Assembly: GCA_011032825.1 (NCBI GenBank) | Contig: JAADJZ010000010.1 | Coordinates: forward strand, 806,001-870,000 | Direction: 5' to 3' | Length of the DNA: 64,000 nucleotides | Source: Massariosphaeria phaeospora | Taxonomy: Eukaryota > Ascomycota > Dothideomycetes > Pleosporales | Program-made: the position numbers and the translations under genes | Shown here: positions 23,306 through 32,040 of the stretch, in pieces | Layout: each line of letters starts with the position of its first letter | Position numbering within the stretch: position 1 is the first letter of the stretch | The notes under the pieces: generated by a model | Told to the model about the DNA's origin: nothing | What the model saw: only the letters and a program-made list of their open reading frames with translations | The model's database searches: none

Positions 23306-24215
23306 ACGTACCTCACGGGTAGTCGGGCCACACGGGTTCGCGGGACACTTTTGCCAAGCAAATTATCTAATATTATAACTTTAATACCTTTCTTAATAGT
23401 AGGCCTATTAGAATAATTTATACACTGTTTTAAAGCTCTAAGCTAGGACTTTAAAATCTACTAAAAATTACCTAAATAGGCTAAGTACTACTAGAGTTTT
23501 TAAAGTTTAAAGATAAAGAGCTCGCTTAAGCTCTATACCTAGTATCTAGTAGAATTCTACTATAATAAACTTTTATATTCTAAAATATTCTTATTTATAC
23601 TATATATTAAAGTACTAGAGAGTTTTATAGCGTGTAGCCTAAGATTAAAGCTACTAGATAGGTTAGAAAGTAGTTTACTTTCTTTATACTAGCTAAGTAT
23701 AAATATCTATATATAACTATTAAAACCTAATGTAAAACTACTTAATAATTTAGTACTTAGTATAATTATACTATATAAGCTTTAAAAAAGTAGTATTATT
23801 TAGAGTTATAATAGTACTAATACTTTATACTTAGTAGGTTTTATATATAAACTCTAATTCTATCTAATAGCTTTGATTCTAAGCTATATACTATATAACT
23901 TTCTAGAACTCTAACTTACAGTATAAATAAGAATATTTTAGAATATAAAAGTTTATTATAGTAGAATTCTACTAGATACTAGGTATAGAGCTTAAGCGAG
24001 CTCTTTATCTTTAAACTTTAAAAACTCTAGTAGTACTTAGCCTATTTAGGTAATTTTTAGTAGATTTTAAAGTCCTAGCTTAGAGCTTTATAACAGTGTA
24101 TAAATTATTCTAATAGGCCTACTATTAAGAAAGGTATTAAGGTTATAATATTAGATAATTTGCTTGGCAAAAGTGTCCCGCGAACCCGTGTAGCCCGACT
24201 ACCCGTGAGGTACGT
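23306..24215. mobile_element. F2: 910 bp foldback (near-palindromic) element inside gypsy
   Basis: The outer 300 bp on each side are inverted copies, from ACGTACCTCACGGGTAGTCG inward. TA on both sides (23304-23305, 24216-24217). The outer 45 bp are GC-rich (CGGGCCACACGGGTTCGCGGG type) in surroundings that are extremely AT-rich, so the ends have escaped most mutation. No coding frame. Terminal ACGTAC links it to C and F1. Confidence 0.9.
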
Positions 24216-24697
24216 TATGCAGTTTTTGCTTAAACAATTTTTAATTTTTTAAAAATGCGCTTCGTGTTTTGCTTTATTTTCTTTACGTTTTTTACGTGCG
24301 TAACGTAGTTTTTAGCGTATAGCTAAAACTATTTCGCTGCGTCGTTCTTTATGTGCATTCTAGCTACTAAAATCTTGTTTTAATCTATGTAAAAGCTGTT
24401 GCTATAATAACAGCAGTAAAGGTTTACGTTAGTAAAAAAAAGTTTTAAGTTTTTTTTTCTTTTGCTATATTTTTCTAGAGAAAGTGCCTTTGCTAATTTT
24501 TCTTTCGTTTTACTTTAGAGCTTTGTAACTACTACTAATAGTTTTTAAATCTATTTCGCTTGCTGCTGTATCTAATTAGCTTGCTTTGCTATTACAGTTG
24601 CTAGATTCGTTGTAAGTGTAGTAACGCTACTGCTCGTTGTGCGTAAGCTTGTAAAAGTTGCTATATTGTTTTAGTTTTAAACCTAAAGTAGTTAACG

Positions 24698-25209
24698 TGT
24701 TATTAAAAGTGTTCTTTTATTAAAGGTACAAGTTATCAAACTTAAAGATTTCGCCTAAAGAATTGTTTTGTGTTCAGAAAGCGTAACGACAACGTAAAAA
24801 AACAATTTTAATTCTATTTTAAATAGAATAACAAAGTAACAATTTGTTGCTTATAGATCTAATCTATGTATAAAATGTACTTAAAAAAGTTAACTACAAA
24901 AAATCTAAACTATAAAGAAAATTCTGCTAATCTATATAGTTTTATAATTCTTTGCTAAAAGCGTTTTGCTTTGCTTACTTAGTGTGCTTAGCTTAAGCAC
25001 ACTAAGCGCTTTAAGCGTAGTTCTACTTAGTTTGCCAAAACTAAGCGCTATTTTACTTGGTTCGCTAAAACTAAGCGCTGTTACGTAACTGCTAACTTAA
25101 CTTTGCTCTACGCGTTTTCGTACTTCTATTTTGCAAACTTGCGAGTTTTAACAACTTTTTCACGTCGTTGCTTAGTCTACGATACCTAGTATTATCTTTG
25201 TTTGTAACA
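24698..25209 (-). repeat. 5' LTR of the gypsy element
   Basis: 512 bp, begins TGTTATTAAAAG and ends GTAACA; partner of 17143-17654 at exactly equal length. As the element is read on the minus strand, this is the upstream LTR and would have held the promoter. Confidence 0.93.
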
Positions 25210-25356
25210 CTAACGTTCTTTAGAAAGTTTTATTTAGTATTGTTGTTAAAGTATTACGTAAGAAGTAGAGTTTAGTAAAAGCTTAGCAAAAGTAATGCAC
25301 GAACTCGTGTAATGCACGAACTCGTAAAGTACGTTAAAAAAAAACTAAGTTTAGTA

Positions 25357-27200
25357 ACGTGTTTTATTAGTAAGTTGGCTACTTTAGTGAGTTGGCTACT
25401 AAACACCGGCGCAGCGACTGCGCGGCAACAACACGTAATGTCTCAACAACACAACGCGCAAAGTACCTATACTAAAGACGATATATATATCGCTATCTCT
25501 AATATTTAATCTAAGCAGATTTAAAGCAAAAGGCGCGCTGCTGCAGTTTACAAAGTCCTTTGATCAACGATCTAAAACCGACGCGCTAGGAAACGCCCTC
25601 GACGCGACTGCGAGCTAAAATTAAAGCGCTTTACAAAACTAGAGAAAGAGGCGATTGTGCAGCGTATACTTAACGAATCTCTACGAGGTCTACCGCTTTC
25701 AAAGGCACACATACAAGATATAGCAGATAGACTGCTAAAAGAGCGCAGATGCAACTCTACTAGCAAGTGCTAGGTTAATAGGTTTATCAAGCGTACTCTT
25801 GAGCTGCGAACGCGATAGAGCTGTTCGTACGATCGCTAGCGAGCTGCCTGCGAAGACCTAGCAGTTATCGAGCCTTAGTTTAGCCTAGTTCAATTAGTGA
25901 AAGCGAAGTACGGTATCCTTAATAAAAATACCTAGAACTTTGATAAATTAGGCTTTTTAATAGGCAAGATTACGTTTTAGCTCGTAGTAACAGGCTTAGA
26001 TAAGCCTAGAAAAGCAAAGAAACTACAGCCTAGCAATTGCGAATAGACTACTCTAATACAAGCTGTTAGCGCGACGAGAAAGCGCATTCTACTCTTTATT
26101 ATCTTCGCTAGCAAGGTTCTAATCTCTACCTAGTTTGAGCTAGGAATACTACGCAACTAGGTTATCCAAGTTAGTCTAAATAGCTAGATAAGCAACGATC
26201 TTGGGGTTAACTAGCTTAAACACTTTAATACGCATGCAAAGTCTGTAAGAGCGTACAGGCTACTTATTATTAACAGCTACAAAAGCTATTGCTTGCTTGC
26301 TTTCTAGGACTACTGCAAAGAGAACAAGATTATTGCTCTTTGCATGCTATCTTACTTATCGCACTTGCTGCAGCTTCTCGACGTCGCCTGCTTCGCGCCG
26401 CTAAAGCGCTTTTATAGCAATAGTATCTTAGCTTTAGCGCGCAACTACATTTACTACATTAGCAAAGAAACCTTTTTACTAGCTTTTAAAGCTGCCTACG
26501 AGCATACATTTACTAAAAAGAACGCTCGCGCAGAGTTTAGAAGCGCTGGATTAGTTTTATTTAACCTAGATGCAGTGTTATTGAAGCTTGATGTAAAGTT
26601 GCGCACGCTAACTTCGCTACAGCGCAACGACGCTGCATAGAAAGCGAAGACGCTGCGCAACGCAAAAGAGCTAGAAGCTTAGACTACGCTTATTCGACAG
26701 AGAATGCAAAAGCGCTTAAGTTCCTTAGCAAGCTCTCTTAACGAGCAGGTACAACAGCTAAGTAAAAGCGCGCAGCAAATAGCGCATAATATAGTGTTGC
26801 TGCAGAAGAAACAGGCGCGTATGCGAAGCGCAATTGAAAAGCTTACAAAGCGCAAAACCCGTAAAAGGCAATACGTACAGGTTAAAAAAACTCTAACAGT
26901 TAGTAAAGTATCTGACTTAATTGCTGCAAAAGAGAGTAGTAGTTGTGAGAACAGCAAAACGCTTGCGAAGAAAGTGCGCGCAGAGAGGCGCTGCGGCCGT
27001 TGTAGCAAGATTAGGCATAATTCCTGCACCTATAAAGTAGAAATAGAGAATGTAGATAGTAGTACTACTTCTAAATAATATTATTCTATTGCGTATAGTA
27101 TAGTAATTTGTTGTAGTGTTGCACTACGTCGCTGCGCGTGCGCGACGCTAGGGTTTAGTAGCTAACTTACTAAAGTAGCCGACTTACTAATGAAACACGT
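25357..27200 (+). mobile_element. A2: second copy of pogo-like element A, 1844 bp
   Basis: Same length and gapless alignment to A1. Left end ACGTGTTTTATTAGTAAG carries two C-to-T changes against A1; right end is intact (ATGAAACACGT). TA at 25355-25356 and 27201-27202. Inserted in B1 at a TA that is uninterrupted in B2 (AGTTTAGTAGTAATA sense). Mutated further than A1. Confidence 0.94.
25438..27078 (+). pseudogene. Broken pogo-like transposase of A2
   Basis: Same 547-codon span as in A1, from ATG at 25438 to the stop at 27076-27078. More stops than A1, including a TAG at the codon read as Trp in A1 near 26637. LLQLLDVACFAPLKRF and the zinc knuckle RRCGRCSKIRHNSCT are still readable. Non-functional. 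Confidence 0.88.
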
Positions 27201-27202
27201 TA

Positions 27203-28440
27203 GTAATAAAGTTTAATTGCGATTTAAATTTAAGCGTATTGCTTAGAGTTTTTAACTACTACGGCGTTTTTAGTGCAAAAAGTAGTAGCAAAGTACATAG
27301 CTATACTTTAAAATAATTAAAAACTACTTACGCGTTAATAGAAACTAGCTCTAAAACTTTAAAAGCTTTTTTGTAGTTTTTTGTTGTAAATACTTTAAAA
27401 ACGCGTTTTTAAAAGCTAGTAGAAAGCTTTTTTGTTAATATAGAAAACGCGCTAGCGCGCTAAGTTTCAAACAAGTTAAAAGTATTTTAGCTTTAGCAGC
27501 GAAAAGCAAACTACATTTAGCAGCTAAAGAATATAAAATAAATAAGCTAGCATACAAAGCGTAAAAATCTTGTACTTAAAGCAATAGTTTTTAAAATTCT
27601 AAAATTAGTAGCTTTTATAGCCGTTTAAAATAAGTAGCTAATACTTTTTTACTTAACGCGCTTTTGTATGCGCGTTAAAATGCTTTAACTATTTAAAACT
27701 AAAAGCGTAGTTTGTCTAGCTGTTTTTAAAAACTAAAAGCTTTTAATTGCTAAGTATAGAGTTTTTCTTGTACTATGCTAAAATGTAAACGCGCTTTTTA
27801 TAGATAATAAATAGCAGAATTGCGTACTTTGCGGCGCAGATGCTTTAGATAACTATTACTTACTCTTAATTGCCTAGCTAAATAAAATTAAGTTAAGTAC
27901 GTTTTTAAAAGCTTATAACAACTTTTATAAACTTAATAATACTTATTTAAAAGCTAGTTTTGTTAAAGTTGTATATATTATTATTTTAAATACTATACTT
28001 AGCTTTAGTATTCTTAACAAGCTTAAACTACGCGCTAATTACTTTAGAATTTTCTTATTGTATTCTTTGCTAATTCTTTGCTTAATTAAAAGCTATTTTA
28101 AGCTCGCTTAAACGCGTTACAAATTTCTTAGCTTAGTTTTTACTTACTAGCTCTTTACTTTGCGCAGCTACTAGTTTATTTTTTATATTTTTTACTTTAA
28201 ACAGCTAGAAAGCAACTTCTTGCAAATTAAAGTTAAGAATATATTAGATAATTGTTTGCTTTTTACTTGTAGTAAGCTTTAAAAATGTAAATTGTATTTA
28301 AGCTTAAAATAGAATTTCTCTAGCGCGTTTAAAAAAAGTATAGTGTTTAACGTTAAAAGCACTAGCAGCAACTTAATAGCTTTAGAATTAACTAAAATTA
28401 TAAGTTTTAAAAGCAAGCTAAAGTTTTTTTTCGTGTTAGT
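27203..28440 (-). pseudogene. B1 transposase remnant (N-terminal and core part)
   Basis: Aligns along its length with the corresponding part of B3 (about 32550-33790), where the transposase can still be read. Differences are nearly all C-T and G-A. No frame longer than about 60 codons survives. Confidence 0.75.
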
Positions 28441-28456
28441 GTAATAACGCGTTAGT

Positions 28457-28783
28457 TACGCTAGCAAATAGATAGAAAGTACTTATCGTTGAGTATAAGT
28501 TAAGTTAGAGTCGCATAGACCTAAAGTTAAAGTTAAGTTAGAGTAATCAAAGCGTAGGTTAAAGTTAAGTTATAGGTACTACTTTTAGGTTAATAAACTT
28601 ATTATAACTAGCTGTTATAATTATAAAAAGAAAATATATTAAAATATAAAATTGTAGAGGTTTGTACTAGCTTAACTTATACCTACGCTAAAACGTTTTA
28701 GCGTAGGTATAAGTTAAGTTAGCACTAAAGTCTTACGTAAGCTAACTCAACTTTAACTCAACTTATACCTATTTACTACTCTA
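28457..28783. mobile_element. D2: 327 bp non-autonomous element
   Basis: TACGCTAG start and CTACTCTA end, flanked by perfect 8 bp duplications GCGTTAGT (28449-28456 and 28784-28791). B2 has the uninterrupted site (GCGTTAGTTAGTTAAAAC in the same sense). Inserted in the terminal part of B1. Confidence 0.92.
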
Positions 28784-28885
28784 GCGTTAGTTAGTTAAAA
28801 CATATTGCGTTAATAGAGAAAGTAGTAGTTTTAGCAAATTTTGTTAAGTTTACTAGTTTGTTGAGTTCGCTAGTACTTTACGTTA

Positions 28886-29570
28886 ATATAGATAAAAAAA
28901 GCTTTTTTGTTAGCATTACTACACGCTTAAAACGCGTTTTTCTAAAGCAGTTTAGTAGGCAAAACTGCGTACAGCAGCTATACAAGATAGTAATAGAAAA
29001 TAAATTACGCTTTTAGCTTGTATTTGCGCTAATAGTAAAGTGCTGCCGCTTGCTTTTATCTACGAAAAAAAGCTAGCTTGCAATTAAGCTAGGTTAACAA
29101 CGTTAAAGCTAGAAAACACTAAGTATTTCTAGCTAACTCAACTTTAGAATAAACGAATAACGATATTAAATTAGCTTAGCTTAAGCAGCTATTTGAGTGC
29201 TATACAAAGCAAAAAGCGTGCTAGCAATAGCGTTTTTTTCTTGTTAACAGCTATAGTAGCTACTTTACGCGCAAGTTTATAAACTTTTGCAACGCTAATA
29301 AAACTCTACTAGCTATTTTTTTTTTTTAACTTACACTTTACAGCTGCTTGATGCAGTATTGTTTTTTTCTTTTTCAAATTACTACTCGCAAGAACTTAAC
29401 TGCTATCTACACTAATCGCAAAAGCTTATTAGCGTTAAGAAAAGCAACTTTTTTTTAATACTCTAGTTAGCGTAGAGTACTACAATAAAGAAAGAAACTA
29501 TATAGAAAAGTTTTAAAGCTACGAGCGTGTAGCTAATAAATGCAAAAGTTATACTCAAACGCTTTAACAC
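28886..29570 (+). pseudogene. E transposase fragment: DDE core
   Basis: The stretch between B1 and B2 reads, in the plus strand, LKQLFECYTKQKA, then FFLVNSYSSYFTRKFINFC and NANKTLLAIF, and after a frame slip at a poly-T run LQLLDAVLFFSFSNYYSQEL. This follows the pogo pattern LLLVDGHxSHxTxxFxxFC and LQPLDVxLFxPL. The catalytic Asp of VDGH is Asn and the His residues are Tyr, all single transitions. It joins the N-terminal part at 13690-14104. Confidence 0.78.
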
Positions 29571-29699
29571 TAACGTAAAGTACTAGCGAACTTAACAAAC
29601 TAGTAAACTTAACAAAATTTGCTAAAACTACTACTTTCTCTATTAACGCAATATGTTTTAACTAACTAACGCGTTATTACACTAATACGAAAAAAAACT

Positions 29700-31330
29700 T
29701 TAACTTACTTTTAAAGCTTATAATTCTAGCTAATTCTAAAGCTATTAAGTTGCTGCTAGTGCTTTTAACGTTAAACACTATACTTTTTTTAAACGCGCTA
29801 AAAGAATTTTATTTTAAGCTTAAATACAACTTATATTTTCAAAGCTTACTACAACTAAAAAGCAAATAATTATCTAATATATTCTTAACTTTAATTTGCA
29901 AGAATTTGCTTTCTAGCTGTTTAAAGTAAAAAATATAAAAGATAAACTAGTAGCTGCGCAAAGTTAAAAGCTAGTAAGCAAAAACTAAGCTAAGAAATTT
30001 GTAACGCGTTTAAGCAAGCTTAAAATAGCTTTTAATTAAGCAAAGAATTAGCAAAGAATACAATAAAAATTTTTTAAAGTAATTAGCGCGTAGTTTAAGC
30101 TTGTTAAAGATACTAAAGCTAAGTACAGCATTTAGAATAATAATATACACAACTTTAACAAAACTAGTTTCTAAATAAGCGTTATTAGGTTTATAAAAGT
30201 TGTTACAAGCTTTTAAAAACGTACTTAACCTAATTTTATTTAGCTAGGCAATTAAAAGTAAGTAACAGTTATTTAAAGTATTTGCGCCGCAAAGTACGCA
30301 ATCTTGCTATTTATTATTTACAAAAAGCGCGTTTATATTTTAGCATAGTACAAAAAGAACTTTATACTTAGCAATTAAAAGCTTTTAGTTTTTAAAAACA
30401 GCTAGACAAACAACGCTTTTAGTTTTAAATAATTAAAGCATTTTAACGTGCATACAAAAGCGCGTTAAGTAAAAAAGTATTAGCTACTTATTTTAAACAG
30501 CTATAAGAGCTACTAATTTTAGAATTTTAAAAACTATTGCTTTAAGTACAAAATTTTTACGCTTTGTATGCTAGCTTATTTATTTTATATTCTTTAGCTA
30601 CTAGATGTAGTTTACTTTTTGCTGCTAAAGCTAAAGTACTTTTAACGCGTTTAAGACTTAGCGCGCTAGCGCGTTTTCTATATTAACAAAAAAAACTTTC
30701 TACTAGCTTTTAGAAACGCGTTTTTTAAAGTATTTATAACAAAGAACTGTAAAAAAGCTTTTAAAGCTTTAGAGCTAGTATCTATTAACGCGCAAGTAGT
30801 TTTTAATTGTTTTAAAATACAACTATGTACCTCGCTACTACTTTTTGCACTAAAAACGCCGTAGTAGTTAAAAACTCTAAGCAATACGCTTAAATTTAAA
30901 TTACAATTAAAGCTTATTACTACTAAACTTAGTTTTTCTCTATTATCTTTAAAGAATAGAGTTAATTAGCTTGTTAAAAAGTTTTACTAGATAGCTTATT
31001 AAGTTAAGCTAATGCGCGATTAAATCTCTAGCTTAAAAAAAAACTATTAAAAAAGCAACAAAAAGAAAATTACAAAAACAAAAGCAAATTTAAATAAGTA
31101 GCATAATAGAGTATAGTAATAAATTAGCGTAAGTAGCTACTAATGCGTTTATAGCACTTTAGCTATTAAAAAAAGCGCGTAGTAAAAAAAGTTAAGAAAA
31201 AGCACAACTAGCTTTACGGCGCTGTAAAAACTGTAGTAATACAAAGCACAATGCCTAAACTTACTAAAAAAATACAAAAAAAGCTTTTAAATTTAGAGCT
31301 AGCACAACCTACGTAGGTTATTTGTTTAAT
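29700..31330 (+). pseudogene. B2 transposase remnant
   Basis: Plus-strand remnant. The C-terminal zinc knuckle is still visible as RRCKNCSNTKHNA near 31200-31260. Core region is stop-riddled. Matches the B3 transposase in inverted orientation. Confidence 0.75.
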
Positions 31331-31363
31331 AGCAATTAATTTAATGTTCTTTAAAATAAATTG

Positions 31364-31690
31364 TACGCTGGCGAATAAGTAGAAAGTACTTATTGTTGAG
31401 TATAAATTAAGTTAGAGTCGCACAAACCTAGAGTTAAAGTTAAGTTAGAGTAATTAAAGCGTAGGTTAAAGTTAGGTTATAAGTACTACCTTTAAGTTAA
31501 TAAATCTATTATAACTAGCTATTATAATTATAAAAAGAAAATATATTAAAATATAAAATTGTAGAGGTCTATGCTAACTTAACTTATACTTACGCTAAAA
31601 CGTTTTAGCGTAGATATAAGTTAGGTTAGCACTAGAGTTTTACGTAAGCTAACTCAACTTTAACTTAACCTATACTTATTTACTACTCTA
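31364..31690. mobile_element. D3: 327 bp non-autonomous element
   Basis: TACGCTGG start, CTACTCTA end. Flanks ATAAATTG (31356-31363) and ATAAGTTA (31691-31698) are an 8 bp duplication with one G-to-A change in each copy. Same length as D1 and D2. Inserted in the terminal part of B2. Confidence 0.88.
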
Positions 31691-31759
31691 ATAAGTTAGT
31701 TGTGCTAAGATATTTTATCGAGTTTACTAGTTTATTAAGTTCGCTAGTACTTTACGTTA

Positions 31760-32038
31760 CTACTTTGAATTAAGATAAAAATATAAAACTGCAAAAGCTT
31801 GGTAATAGAAATAGTTAGAATAATATACGAAAAACTCTAAACGCTGCAGTTTTAAATAAAGCAAAAGATAAAGCTAAACGCTTTGCTAGTACATTACACT
31901 CTTTACAAGTTTAAAACAAGCTACTTTACTACAAAAACAATAGCTTTCGCGCAGCACTTACTACTAAACAAAAGTATAAAAAGAAAAGTAAAGTTTTAGA
32001 CTTATAGTAGCGCAAGGAGTACTATAGCAGCGCTGTAC
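31760..32038 (+). pseudogene. E transposase fragment: region before the C terminus
   Basis: Mutated E sequence between B2 and B3, with partly readable basic frames (for example KQKYKKKSKVLDL). Continues at 33892 after B3. Confidence 0.6.
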
Positions 32039-32040
32039 TA

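Larger units (their letters stand above)
17143..25209 (-). mobile_element. Ty3/gypsy LTR retrotransposon, mutated, with nested foldback
   Basis: Two 512 bp LTRs at 17143-17654 and 24698-25209 are bounded by TGTTA...TAACA (the first base pair of the left copy is changed to TA). The 5 bp target duplication CTAAC is at 17138-17142 and 25210-25214. Read on the minus strand, the order is gag zinc knuckle near 22540, reverse transcriptase near 20640, integrase near 19390: the Ty3/gypsy order. A purine tract AAAGAGAGAGATAA on the minus strand sits directly inside the left (3') LTR at 17655-17668. Length without F2 is about 7155 bp. All coding regions are broken and catalytic Asp codons have become Asn. 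Confidence 0.95.
15398..25334 (-). mobile_element. C: pogo-like transposon interrupted by an LTR retrotransposon
   Basis: Left end ACGTACTTTACGAGTTCG at 15398 with repeated subterminal GTTCGTGCATTAC; the inverted copy ends at 25334. TA at 15396-15397 and 25335-25336. Removal of the gypsy element and its 5 bp duplication leaves about 1865 bp, a normal pogo-like length. The minus strand encodes a Lys-rich C-terminal region like those of fungal pogo transposases. C lies inside B1. Confidence 0.9.
14491..28883 (-). mobile_element. B1: pogo-like transposon split by four insertions
   Basis: Left end ACGTAAAGTACTAGCGAAC at 14491 and its inverted match ending at 28883, with TA at 14489-14490 and 28884-28885. 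Removing F1, the C block, A2 and D2 with their target duplications leaves about 1847 bp, in line with B2 (about 1850) and B3 (1849). The transposase runs on the minus strand: zinc-knuckle end near 14650-14700 and N-terminal part at 27203-28440. Alignment with B2 shows each interruption happened at the expected site, for example C entered at a TA that in B2 reads ATAATAGAG on the same strand sense. It is inserted in E. Confidence 0.92.
29573..31757 (+). mobile_element. B2: pogo-like transposon, opposite orientation to B1, carrying D3
   Basis: Ends ACGTAAAGTACTAGCGAAC at 29573 and the inverted copy to 31757; TA at 29571-29572 and 31758-31759. Without D3 the length is about 1850 bp. The transposase direction is left to right. 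It is the uninterrupted reference that lets the insertion sites in B1 be read. Inserted in E. Confidence 0.92.

Noticed and set aside
15398..25334. Single 9.9 kb large DNA transposon with ACGTACTTTACGAG ends
   Set aside because: Internal LTR pair with its own CTAAC duplication shows it is a 1.87 kb element split by a retrotransposon.
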